DNA from: Verrucomicrobiota bacterium | Lineage (GTDB): Bacteria; Verrucomicrobiota; Verrucomicrobiia; Limisphaerales; J093 | Assembly (NCBI GenBank): GCA_029556615.1 | Contig: JAKQDD010000259.1 | Location: forward strand, 1 to 64,000 | Length of the DNA stretch: 64,000 nt | Direction: 5' to 3' | Shown here: positions 27,301-35,367 of the stretch, in pieces | How the letters are laid out: each line of letters begins with the position of its first letter | Numbering within the stretch: the stretch's first letter is position 1 | The notes under the pieces: generated by a model | Told to the model about the DNA's origin: nothing | Seen by the model: the letters and a program-made list of their open reading frames with translations, nothing else | Databases searched by the model: none | Translations under genes and position numbers: made by a program

Positions 27301-28367
27301 GTGGTGCCGAGGTGTTCAGCCTTGTCTGGCAGGACCGGGCCCCCGGAGCTGGCGAGCCGGACACCGCCGTCGACACAGGGCTGGAGCCGGTGGGCGGACT
27401 GGGGATCCGGTGCGGATCCAGCGCGGGGGATGGCGACGGGGGTCCAGTCGACGGCGAGGTCGGCCCACGTGCCGGTGTGGGGTGTGAGGCGGTACGTCAG
27501 CGCGCCGTCCCCGCCCTGATGCGTGAGCTCGAACGCGGGACCGGACGCGAGTTGGACGCTGCGGACGGTATTGGTGAATCGGTCACTTCGGGTGGGGGGA
27601 AGGATGGTGCGTTCGTCGATGGGGAACGGGAGACGTCCGGGGCCGGCATTGAGGCCGGCGGACTGTCCCGGGAACACGGCCACGCCTCGTTGAGGCCTTG
27701 GCTCGAACGAGAGGGGTGGGAACGACTCGGTATAGACCGCGAGATTGTCGAAGAACAGGACGCGGTCGTCGCGGTTGCTGCCGCCGGCGATGAGGAGGCC
27801 GGTGAAGGCGGCGCCGGTCTTGATGCGAGCCGCTTCATCCGTCGAGAGGCGGCGGTGGAGGCAGTGCCACTCCTTCCAATTGACGGTGGCCATGGGCACC
27901 GCGAACTCGCCGCCCGCGGCATCCGCGAACAGGACAGAGAGGGCGACTCGCGGCGTTGTTGGGTCGGTGGTCCAGCCCCAGTTGTTGCCATAGCACCAGA
28001 GGGTGACGGCATCGAAGGGCTCACGGATGGGGACGGGCGCTGGCGGCCGAATCCGGATATCGGTTCGGGTCTCGGTTCCGTGGTAGACGAGTTTCCCGAC
28101 GTAGTCTCCCCAGATCTGCTGTTCGCGGGTGCGCTCGAAGCGTGCGACGGCGTTCCGGACCTCGACGCGCCATGGGGACGGCTTTTCGAAATCGACCAGG
28201 GGCGGAACGTGATCCTGGACGCGACCGGCCCAGTCGAGTTCGTAGGGGCGTTGGCCGATGGCATCGCCGGCTCCGAAGACGGGGTTGGCGCCGGCAGCGA
28301 GACTGACGGCAAGGGCTGCGAGGATGGGGAGCCGGAGAATGGCCGATGGGCGACGGTCGGTTTGCAT
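24333..28367 (-). CDS. Large exported protein of unknown family, possibly a TIM-barrel glycoside hydrolase
   Basis: The product has 1344 residues. The start at 28367 is chosen because it gives a signal peptide (RLPILAALAVSLAAGA); an upstream in-frame start at 28475 would precede it with 36 unlikely residues. The N-terminal third is a beta-sandwich-like region with a DNLAVYTESFPP motif typical of carbohydrate-binding modules. The middle has barrel-like motifs: YCDVHTAVAPWH (Asp663) and GPVYSEGNYHCF, in which an Asp and a Glu could be catalytic. The C-terminus is again beta-rich and ends in a glycine-alanine-rich tail. I do not recognise the family with certainty. It resembles clan GH-A/GH101-like architecture only in outline. 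It is divergent from glgB, with a 151-base gap. Confidence 0.5.
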   Translation of the reverse strand: MQTDRRPSAILRLPILAALAVSLAAGANPVFGAGDAIGQRPYELDWAGRVQDHVPPLVDFEKPSPWRVEVRNAVARFERTREQQIWGDYVGKLVYHGTETRTDIRIRPPAPVPIREPFDAVTLWCYGNNWGWTTDPTTPRVALSVLFADAAGGEFAVPMATVNWKEWHCLHRRLSTDEAARIKTGAAFTGLLIAGGSNRDDRVLFFDNLAVYTESFPPLSFEPRPQRGVAVFPGQSAGLNAGPGRLPFPIDERTILPPTRSDRFTNTVRSVQLASGPAFELTHQGGDGALTYRLTPHTGTWADLAVDWTPVAIPRAGSAPDPQSAHRLQPCVDGGVRLASSGGPVLPDKAEHLGTTLEHDIVQSRWRLNAGPESADVTYVYRLWAKSLVIDVRAVGGSVAEVRFGRARGDGLDNPRLVTNPFYPAEGGRPAVLVCGPSEAPFFLAGAVDWYRSNGSVLWAVNSLTDHDAVYHGGTRYVPLTNGRRNDCFERFFLTLSPCYEEVLPSIPNPPSPWRPVTGTRLWRAHGASDRGRDRQYWADVHRHGMTQVVITDHETLWRDGGESFTFRTRAAPGKGGDPGAYAYARFLQDTLGFVYGPYNNFTDFAPVNEFWNTDTVARDPHNQLQRAWMRCYAPKPARAVEFCSRLAPQIQQKFQFSTAYCDVHTAVAPWHRVDYDPRVPGAGTFAAVFYAYGEIMLLQKQAWNGPVYSEGNYHCFYMGLTDGNYGQDQSYRPADNPWLVDFDLRRMHDLGCNFGMGNLDMFYANAPQPRRTREERDTEIDRFLAATVAFGHPGFLVMEGGMANALRSYYLLQQLQSRYCLTNALEILYATDDGRLLETSHAVATGAYRRSQVVTRYADGTVTAANGHRSERLRALAFGRLLDLPPNGFAGWSGDGTLDVFCGDTNGHRADLALTPAYRYADGRGVFTRFPQAAADGPAVCRALPDRQFEIFTHGTVECGFALDVASAVALDKEGKELGPAQWRRARGLTYLIPSTNAFSYRLTAQPHAADREPDLAADRDVVVPGEQVTVRGRESHEIRIPSDAKPGQRLWLEFENRWIDFTVTSLADLDARLEGDRLQIRVVSHLPNPTDFTLQAGTATRSFTANPREKVTLDIDLGDPSVESTITLPIELRSDAMAQRLELGLRCVREVTPLVPMPGQSRIGMVLRGQKETAEFGASGATVHAQTIECGGVAKAGLFMHPPWQTGTGLAFALYDPIQLPTQPRAAFRASVGKRDGSDPGDGILFRLTVVDPAGIETVVAHTTVTRHEWLPLEANLSPWAGQRIRLKLIADAGPRDDSTGDWAAWADLRIETLEPVLHRRLTPAATSLSSPPAAAGADRGR

Positions 28368-28518
28368 GGTGCAGGAATCCGAGTGTGTGGCTGACAACCC
28401 TGCTGTCAAGGCGAGGGTCGAGTCCTGGTTTGGACTTGTCACTTCGGCATGGGAAATGAACTCTCGCATCCACATTCACGTTGGATTCCGTCTTCTGTCG
28501 TGCCAGACTGCTGGAGCG

Positions 28519-30717
28519 ATGATCCTGACACCCGCTGAAGCCAAGAGTCTGATCGAGGTTCGACACGGCTCGCCGCACGATCTGCTGGGCATGCATCCGC
28601 TGGGTGACGGGACCGGGGTGGTGGTGCGTGCCTTTGTGCCGGACGCCGCCGGGGTCGAGGCCGTGCCGACGCACGAGCCGGGGAAGCCGCGGATCCGGCT
28701 CAAGCGCATCGATCCCGCTGGTTTGTTTGAGGGTGTGACTCGGGATGCGGACCAGGTCTACGCGTATGATCTGGTGATCACCGGCCGTGCCGGGGGGCGA
28801 CGGAGCACGCGGGACCCGTATTCGTTCCTGCCGACGCTTGGGGAGATGGACCTCTACCTGTTCGGGCAGGGCAACGAACGGCGGGTTTACGAGAAGCTGG
28901 GGGCTCATCTCCGGGTGATCGACGGGGTGTCGGGCGTGAGTTTTGCCGTGTGGGCGCCGCATGCCCGTCGGGTGAGTGTGGTGGGGGATTTCAACGGTTG
29001 GGACGGGCGGTGCCATGCGATGCGGTTGCTGGGAGCGTCCGGGGTTTGGGAGGTTTTCATTCCGGGCCTTGGTCCGGGTGCGCAGTACAAGTTCGAGGTG
29101 TTGACGGTGCAGGGTCAACTGGCGCTGAAGGTGGATCCCTACGCGACGTGGTTCGAGGTGGCGCCCAAGAACGCGGGCATTGTGCACGACAGCGGCGGGT
29201 TCCCGTGGACCGACGGCGCGTGGTTGCAGCAACGGCGGGGGTGGAATCCGTTCCGGTCACCGATGAGCGTCTACGAGGTGCACCTGGGGTCCTGGCGCAA
29301 GAAGACGATGACGGAATCGCTGGGGTATCGGGAGCTGGCGGGGCCGTTGATCGACTATGTGCGCCGGATGGGCTTCACGCATGTGGAACTTCTGCCTGTT
29401 GCGGAGCACGCGTATTACCCGAGCTGGGGATACCAGGTGACGGGTTTTTACGCGCCCACCAGCCGCTATGGCTGCCCGGCGGATTTTCAGTCTCTGGTGA
29501 ACGCATTGCACGAGGCTGGCATTGGGGTCATCGTGGACTGGGTGCCGGCGCATTTCCCGCGGGACGACTGGGCTTTGGCGCGATATGACGGCACGGCCTT
29601 GTACGAGCATGAGGACCCGCGCCAGGGAGCCCATCAGGACTGGGGCACGCTCATTTTCAACTATGGCCGGCACGAGGTTCGCAATTTCCTCACGGCCAAC
29701 GCGCTGTACTGGTGCGACCGGTTTCACGTGGACGGTCTCAGGGTCGACGCGGTCGCTTCGATGCTGTATTTGGACTACTCGAGGCGCGGGGGCGAATGGG
29801 TGCCGAACCGGTATGGCGGCCGGGAGAACCTCGAAGCGATCCAGTTTCTTCGGGAGTTCAATCACCTCGTCCACACCGAGCATCCGGGCGTGCTGACCAT
29901 CGCGGAGGAATCCACGGCGTGGCCGCTGGTCACTCGACCGCCGTATCTGGGTGGATTGGGTTTCAGCCTCAAGTGGAACATGGGTTGGATGCACGACACT
30001 CTGGATTATTTCCAGCGCGACCCGATCCACCGGAAGTACCACCAGAACGACCTCACGTTCGCGATGCTCTACCATCACCACGAGAACTTCGTGTTGCCGC
30101 TCTCCCACGACGAGGTGGTGCATGGCAAGCGGTCGCTGCGGGGGCGAATGCCGGGCGACGACTGGCAGGGGTTCGCCAATCTCCGGTCCGTGCTGGCTTA
30201 CCAGTGGTGTTTCCCCGGGAAACCCCTGATCTTCATGGGGGGCGAATTCGGCCAGACGCAGGAATGGGACGCCAACAGCGAACTGCGGTGGGATCTGCTC
30301 GACGCGGGGCCGTATCATCGGGGTTTACAGCAGTTTGTGGCGGACCTGAACCGGCTTTACGTCGAGAACCCCGCGCTCTGGCAAGCCGATTATGAGCCCG
30401 TCGGGTTTCAGTGGATCGACTGCAGCGATCACGAGCACTCGGTGCTTTCGTTCCTCCGTCGGGCAATCGAGTCAGGTCCTGAGATTGCGGTGGTTCTGAA
30501 CCTGACCCCTGAGGTGCACCATCGCTACCGGATCGGCCTGCCGCGGCCCGGGCGGTGGGTCGAGGTGTTGAACAGCGATGCCGCGGTGTATGGGGGCAGC
30601 GGCGTAGGGAACAGTGGCCAGGTGGTGGCGGAGGCTTTCTCGGTGCATCAACAGCCGTTTTCGGCCGAGCTGACGTTGCCTCCGCTCGGGGTTCTGGTGC
30701 TCCGGTCGGACGCCTGA
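28519..30717 (+). CDS. glgB: 1,4-alpha-glucan (glycogen) branching enzyme
   Basis: GlgB makes alpha-1,6 branches in glycogen in the cytoplasm. The 732-residue product has an N-terminal carbohydrate-binding region (residues about 1-220), then a GH13 barrel. Visible motifs are DWVPAHFPRDDW, DGLRVDAVASMLYLDYSR with the nucleophile Asp, TIAEESTAWP with the acid Glu, and LPLSHDEVVHGK. These match the four conserved GH13 regions, and the length is normal for GlgB. I chose ATG 28519; GGAG at 28513-28516 lies upstream but only 2 bases away, so the start is less certain than the family call. An in-frame upstream ATG at 28456 is the alternative. No other glycogen gene is nearby. The 3' end overlaps recF, read on the other strand, by 70 bases. 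Confidence 0.95.
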   Translation: MILTPAEAKSLIEVRHGSPHDLLGMHPLGDGTGVVVRAFVPDAAGVEAVPTHEPGKPRIRLKRIDPAGLFEGVTRDADQVYAYDLVITGRAGGRRSTRDPYSFLPTLGEMDLYLFGQGNERRVYEKLGAHLRVIDGVSGVSFAVWAPHARRVSVVGDFNGWDGRCHAMRLLGASGVWEVFIPGLGPGAQYKFEVLTVQGQLALKVDPYATWFEVAPKNAGIVHDSGGFPWTDGAWLQQRRGWNPFRSPMSVYEVHLGSWRKKTMTESLGYRELAGPLIDYVRRMGFTHVELLPVAEHAYYPSWGYQVTGFYAPTSRYGCPADFQSLVNALHEAGIGVIVDWVPAHFPRDDWALARYDGTALYEHEDPRQGAHQDWGTLIFNYGRHEVRNFLTANALYWCDRFHVDGLRVDAVASMLYLDYSRRGGEWVPNRYGGRENLEAIQFLREFNHLVHTEHPGVLTIAEESTAWPLVTRPPYLGGLGFSLKWNMGWMHDTLDYFQRDPIHRKYHQNDLTFAMLYHHHENFVLPLSHDEVVHGKRSLRGRMPGDDWQGFANLRSVLAYQWCFPGKPLIFMGGEFGQTQEWDANSELRWDLLDAGPYHRGLQQFVADLNRLYVENPALWQADYEPVGFQWIDCSDHEHSVLSFLRRAIESGPEIAVVLNLTPEVHHRYRIGLPRPGRWVEVLNSDAAVYGGSGVGNSGQVVAEAFSVHQQPFSAELTLPPLGVLVLRSDA

Positions 30718-31844
30718 TCGGCACCGGCGCGTTCGTCTGTCGAGGCGGCGCCATCGTCGGCTGACTCGGCGCAAGGAGCGAGGCTGCCGTTGTCGACGCG
30801 CCAGCGCAGGAGCCGGCGGCCCAGCTCCCGGGGCCAGGCTTCCTCGGTGCAGGTCATGAACACCTGGCCGCCCGATTCCCGGGAGCGATCCAGGAGCGGC
30901 AGGAATCCGCTGCGGCGTGCGAGGTCGAGCTCCCCCATGACGTCGTCGATGAGCAGGATGGGCGGCGTGCCGTGCAGGTTCGTGAGGTACTCGGCCTGGG
31001 CCATTTTGAGCGCGATGGCCAGGGTGCGTTTCTGGCCTTCACTGGCATACGGACCTGCCGCGCGTCCATCGAGCCAGAAACCGAGGTCATCGCGGTGGGG
31101 ACCGAGGAGGGTCGTCCGCTGGGCGCGATCGCGGTCGCGGTTTTGGGCCAAGGCGACGGCGAGGTCGCCTTTGACGCTGGGCAGGTATTCCATCCGCAAG
31201 TCCTCGGCATCGCGCGCCACGCGGCCGTAGGCGGACCGGATCAGGGGTGCCAGGACGGGGACGATTTGGTGTCGGAGCTGCATCAAGGTGGCGCCGTCCC
31301 GGACCAGTTGGTGGGTGAAGGCATCGAGGGCCTGATCGTCCGGGATACGCTGTTTGAGGAGGGCGTTTCTCGAGCGCACGGCCTGCAGGTAGGTCTGCAG
31401 CAAGGCAAGGTACGTGGAATGGGTTTGGGCCAGGAGGAGATCCAGGAAGCGGCGTCGTCGGCTCGAGGGTCCCTTGACCAACTGAAGATCCTCGGTGCAG
31501 AAGACGACGGCCCGCAGCACGCCCCAGTAATCGGTCATCCGCCGCACCGGCTGGCCGTCCAGGGTCAGCCGGCGCTCGGTGGCGGACCAGTAGAGAGCGA
31601 TTGCGTGGGGTGATGGGCCCACGGCGGTGGCCCCCACGAAATAGCCTTTCCGGCCTTGGCGGACCATGGGGGCGCTGCCAACGCCCCGGAAGGAACGGAG
31701 TGTGGCCAGCAGGTAGACGGCTTCGAGGAGATTGGTCTTGCCCTGGGCGTTGCGGCCGAGCAACAGGTGGACGCCGGGGGAGAAATCGACGTCCAACCGC
31801 GCGTAGTTGCGGAAGTCTCGCAGCCTGAGCCGGGCCAGATGCAC
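30648..31844 (-). CDS. recF: DNA replication and repair protein RecF
   Basis: RecF is an SMC-like ATPase that helps load RecA at single-strand gaps through RecOR. The 398-residue product starts at GTG 31844 (an in-frame stop lies just upstream) with MHLARLRLRDFRNYARLD. The P-loop GRNAQGKTN is at about residues 30-38, the ABC-type signature SEGQKRTLAIAL lies further on, and Walker B LLIDDVMGELD follows. The last roughly 23 residues are encoded antisense to the end of glgB and are low in complexity (SDRSTRTPSGG). The tail may be non-functional. recF often sits near dnaA and dnaN, but here it does not. Confidence 0.94.
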   Translation of the reverse strand: MHLARLRLRDFRNYARLDVDFSPGVHLLLGRNAQGKTNLLEAVYLLATLRSFRGVGSAPMVRQGRKGYFVGATAVGPSPHAIALYWSATERRLTLDGQPVRRMTDYWGVLRAVVFCTEDLQLVKGPSSRRRRFLDLLLAQTHSTYLALLQTYLQAVRSRNALLKQRIPDDQALDAFTHQLVRDGATLMQLRHQIVPVLAPLIRSAYGRVARDAEDLRMEYLPSVKGDLAVALAQNRDRDRAQRTTLLGPHRDDLGFWLDGRAAGPYASEGQKRTLAIALKMAQAEYLTNLHGTPPILLIDDVMGELDLARRSGFLPLLDRSRESGGQVFMTCTEEAWPRELGRRLLRWRVDNGSLAPCAESADDGAASTDERAGADQASDRSTRTPSGGNVSSAENGC

Positions 31845-31980
31845 GCTGCCGATGTTTCACGAAAGGCGATTGATGGCAAGGACGGGCTGGGCGGCTTGGA
31901 ATGGGGCGAGGATGCGAGGATGCCCGGGGGCGAGGTTCCGCATTGACGGTCGGGGGCTGCGGGCGTTGACTCGTGGCTCC

Positions 31981-33333
31981 ATGAAGAGCGCACTTGATCG
32001 TCGTGCTTTCCTGCGCCGTTCGTCGGTTGCGGGCGCGGGTTTGCTGGTTTTGTCCGACGCGCGGCGTGTGTTTGCCGCGGAGGCCAACACCCGGCTCAAC
32101 ATTGCGGGCATAGGGATTGGCGGCCAGGGCCGGGGGAATCTCGACACGGTGGCCCGTCTTGGGGAGAACCTGGTGGCGCTGTGTGATGTGGATCAGGCGC
32201 GGGCGGGGGACATCGGGCAGAAGCATCCCGGGGCGAAGCGGTACACGGATTTCCGCCGGATGTTCGACGAGATGGACCGGGAGATCGACGCGGTGGTCAT
32301 TTCGACGCCGGACCACACGCACGCCGTGGCGGCGGTGGCGGCCATGCAGCGGGGGAAGCACGTCTACTGTGAGAAGCCGCTGACCCGGACCGTTCACGAA
32401 GCGCGCGTGCTGCGTGCGATGGCCCTGAAGAGCCAGGTGGTCACCCAGATGGGCAATCAGGGGTCGGCCTCGGACGCCTTGCGGGCCGCGGTCGAGCAGG
32501 TGACGCAGGGCACGCTGGGGGAAGTGCGCGAGGCGCATGTCTGGTTCGATGGGGGGAATGGGCCGCTGGAACGGCCGCAGGAGACGCCGGCGGTGCCTGC
32601 GGCCCTCGACTGGAACCTGTGGCTGGGACCGGCCGAAGATCGTCCCTATCACCCCCGGTACCTGCCGGCCAGCTGGCGCGGTTGGCGGGCGTTCGGCAGC
32701 GGGATCGTCGGCGATTTTGGTTGTCACACGGGCAACATCCTGTTTCGAGCCTTGCGCCTGGTCGAGCTATGGGACGGAGCGGGAGGCGGCGGACCGGGGC
32801 GGGTGATTCTGCGGGTACAGGCCTGGCCCTCGGAGGTCAACGCGGAGGGATATCCGCGTTCGATGCGCGCCACGGTGGATGTCCCGGCGCGGGCCGGCCT
32901 GCCGCCGGTGAAGCTCACGTTGTGGGCGAAGGAGAGGCCGCCTGCCGATCTGATGCTGGGCCACCCGCAGCAGGGGTGGGGCGACCTGTTGGTGGGATCG
33001 AAGGGCTCGCTGTATTCCGAGTGCCCGTGGAACACGCGGTTTACGCTGTTGCCGGAGGCGAAGTTTGCCGAGTTCAAGAGCGGCCCGCCGCGGCGACTTC
33101 CCCGGTCACCGGGGCATCATGCGGAATGGGTTCGGGCGTGCAAGGGGCAGGGGAAGACGTTTTCGTCCTTCGAGGTGGGGGGGCCGATGACCGAGCTGCT
33201 GCAGCTGGTCAACCTTGCGACGCTGGTGGAAGGTTCTATCGACTACGACATTGTGTCGGGCCGGATTGTGAATCACGACCGTGCGAGCGCGCTGCTGCAT
33301 CGCGTGTATCGGCCGGGATGGACGCTGGGGTGA
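31981..33333 (+). CDS. Tat-exported Gfo/Idh/MocA-family oxidoreductase
   Basis: The product has 450 residues. The N-terminus MKSALDRRAFLRRSSVAG has a twin-arginine signal and then a hydrophobic stretch ending FAAE. The nucleotide-binding fold begins RLNIAGIGIGGQGRGN, and the family signature EKPLTRTVHEA follows. Such proteins use NAD(P) to oxidise or reduce sugars, inositols and related polyols. Export by Tat is a known feature of the large planctomycete and verrucomicrobial expansions of this family. The substrate is not predictable. ATG 31981 is preferred because it opens the signal sequence. Its stop is one base from that of the next gene on the opposite strand. Confidence 0.88.
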   Translation: MKSALDRRAFLRRSSVAGAGLLVLSDARRVFAAEANTRLNIAGIGIGGQGRGNLDTVARLGENLVALCDVDQARAGDIGQKHPGAKRYTDFRRMFDEMDREIDAVVISTPDHTHAVAAVAAMQRGKHVYCEKPLTRTVHEARVLRAMALKSQVVTQMGNQGSASDALRAAVEQVTQGTLGEVREAHVWFDGGNGPLERPQETPAVPAALDWNLWLGPAEDRPYHPRYLPASWRGWRAFGSGIVGDFGCHTGNILFRALRLVELWDGAGGGGPGRVILRVQAWPSEVNAEGYPRSMRATVDVPARAGLPPVKLTLWAKERPPADLMLGHPQQGWGDLLVGSKGSLYSECPWNTRFTLLPEAKFAEFKSGPPRRLPRSPGHHAEWVRACKGQGKTFSSFEVGGPMTELLQLVNLATLVEGSIDYDIVSGRIVNHDRASALLHRVYRPGWTLG

Positions 33334-33334
33334 G

Positions 33335-35227
33335 TCAGTTCCCCTGGAGCAATTCCTGGAGGTTGTAGTGTGTATACCGGGTGTGGCTGGCGACGTTACG
33401 GGCGTCGGCGTTGGCCACCCAGAAGTCGAGCGTATCGGGTGCGAAGAGGACGGACTGGATGTTGGACTTCATGGCCACCGGCCGTTCCATGAGTTTGCGG
33501 GCGGCATCGTCGTCGAATTGTCCGAGGCCTTGTCGGACCCGTTCGGCGAGCGTTTCATAGCGGTCGCCGGCGGACATGAGAACGGTGTCCTTCATGGGGT
33601 GGGGGAGCTGGGGATGGAATTGGCCGGGCTCGATGACCTGGAAGGAGTCGGGTGTGGCGGCGATGCCGACGGCGCGGTGGGCGGTGCCGTCAGCGATGAC
33701 GTAGTAGTACTCGCAGGTCCGCGGTCCGCGGCGCATGATTTCGACGGCTTCATCGAGGGTTGAGGCCTTTTCCATGACTTCTCGGACGAGTTGGGCCATC
33801 GGTTTGCCGTCCCAGTTCCCTTCGCCGCGGCCGCCCATTTCACCGATCGAGATATGCCGGGCGTTCATGGCGGTGACGGAGCCCACGAAGCCGGCGTAAC
33901 CGACATTGACCCAGGGGTGGCCTTGGTCCGGTTGATGGACGATGACGACGGCGTTGGGTTCGAGTCCGACGCCTCGAAGATAATCCAGGATGCGCCCATG
34001 ATAGAGGCGCCGGCCGACGGTGGCTTCGCCCAGGAGGGCGAAGCCGCTGCAGTGGAAGAGTTCGGGGAAAAAGTTCGCGAGCCGGATCTCCTCTTTGGCG
34101 AGGCCGGCTGCGGCGGCCATCGCGTCCATCTCGCGCAGGCAGCGGGGATCGACGAAGGGCATGAGGCGGCTCTGGGCCTGTTCGATTTCCCCCATGAACC
34201 AGCGGCCCTTTTCGAAGGAGCTCCCCACGCCCACGCCATAGAGGATGCGGTCCACGAGGTTGCGCACGTAGGGTTTCATGAGAACGCCGTGTTGGTGCCC
34301 CATGGCTTCCGGCGTTCCCTTGAGGAAGAGGACACGGGTGTCATCGATCAGCTCGAGTCGGCCGGCGCCTTCGGTGGCCAGGACCCGTCGCTCTCCGCGG
34401 GCGGGGCCGAGGGTTGGGATTGTCTGATGGATCAGGGAGAGGGCGGCTGGGACAAAGCGGGCCACGTGAGCCAGAGCGACGGTCTCGATGGTGTCGCCGG
34501 GCTCCGGGGCGAGCTTCCAGCGCCCGGCCGGCCAGGGAGCGTCGAGTGTCAGGTCTGCGAATTCGATGTTCAGGTCGGTTCCCTCGGGGTCCGAGTAATG
34601 AAGGCGGACGGGGAGACGGTCGCTGTCGCGGAGCCAGAACCGGAGTTCGCACGGTGGGATGTCGAGCCAGCGCCGGGCGGTGGCCCGGGGCGTCGCCCGA
34701 AGGACGCGACACGGTTGGCTGGCCACGGTTTCGGCGGGTTGGGTTTCGACCTTCAGCAAGAGGACGGCGGCCCAGAGTGTGACGCGTGAGACGGGCAACC
34801 GCAACGGTGCGAGGCGGGTGGCATCCCGCTCCTCGGGAGCGGAGGCGAACCGGGGCAGGCCGGTTTTTCCGTGCACGCCGAAGTGTTTCTGCGGTGCGTA
34901 GACCCAGAGTTCCTGGCCGTCCCGGCCGAGGGTGTAGCGTTGCCGGTCGATTTCGAAGGAGACACGCAGCCGATCCGGCGCCTGGAAAGCGAGATCGACG
35001 GTGCGGCCTGCCAGCGGCGCGGCGGCTCCCTGGGCGGACAGCGCGCGGGCCTGGGCCGTGAGGGTGCGCGGGGGGCCGCCCGGGGCGGGGCTGGCTATGA
35101 GGGCGAGCCGATCGAGGGAGCGGGCGAGCGAGTGGGCGGGTTGGCCGGGGAGAAGCGGGTGGAGGGCCAAGCCGGCGAGGAGTACCAGCCCGAGCAGCAG
35201 GAGGAGGACCTTATGGCGGCGTTTCAT
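33335..35227 (-). CDS. Exported C45-type autoproteolytic acyltransferase/hydrolase with N-terminal LolA-like domain
   Basis: The product has 630 residues. A signal or anchor segment (VLLLLLGLVLLAGLAL) opens the protein. Residues about 40-290 are beta-rich and resemble LolA/LppX-type lipoprotein carriers (SFEIDRQRYTLGRDGQELWVY). The rest matches C45 (acyl-CoA:isopenicillin acyltransferase-like) Ntn hydrolases: FLKGTPEAMGHQHG, then the expected nucleophile Cys393 in FHCSGFALLG, followed by an MGGRGEGNWDG stretch. Known family members cleave themselves before this Cys and hydrolyse or transfer acyl amides. The substrate here is unknown; a linked carrier-like domain suggests a lipid or acylated cell-wall compound (inference). 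It is divergent from the gene at 35368 and convergent with the gene at 31981. Confidence 0.72.
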   Translation of the reverse strand: MKRRHKVLLLLLGLVLLAGLALHPLLPGQPAHSLARSLDRLALIASPAPGGPPRTLTAQARALSAQGAAAPLAGRTVDLAFQAPDRLRVSFEIDRQRYTLGRDGQELWVYAPQKHFGVHGKTGLPRFASAPEERDATRLAPLRLPVSRVTLWAAVLLLKVETQPAETVASQPCRVLRATPRATARRWLDIPPCELRFWLRDSDRLPVRLHYSDPEGTDLNIEFADLTLDAPWPAGRWKLAPEPGDTIETVALAHVARFVPAALSLIHQTIPTLGPARGERRVLATEGAGRLELIDDTRVLFLKGTPEAMGHQHGVLMKPYVRNLVDRILYGVGVGSSFEKGRWFMGEIEQAQSRLMPFVDPRCLREMDAMAAAAGLAKEEIRLANFFPELFHCSGFALLGEATVGRRLYHGRILDYLRGVGLEPNAVVIVHQPDQGHPWVNVGYAGFVGSVTAMNARHISIGEMGGRGEGNWDGKPMAQLVREVMEKASTLDEAVEIMRRGPRTCEYYYVIADGTAHRAVGIAATPDSFQVIEPGQFHPQLPHPMKDTVLMSAGDRYETLAERVRQGLGQFDDDAARKLMERPVAMKSNIQSVLFAPDTLDFWVANADARNVASHTRYTHYNLQELLQGN

Positions 35228-35367
35228 GGCGGTTCGATGGAGTTCGAGAGATCGGCTGACGGGGTGGACTCTGCCACCGGGGGTCCTGGCAGTTCAAGGT
35301 GGGGAATTGGGGTTTTGGCATGAGGTTTTGACTTGCGTGTGGCGGCGGTCTGCCGACTCTGGTGGGC

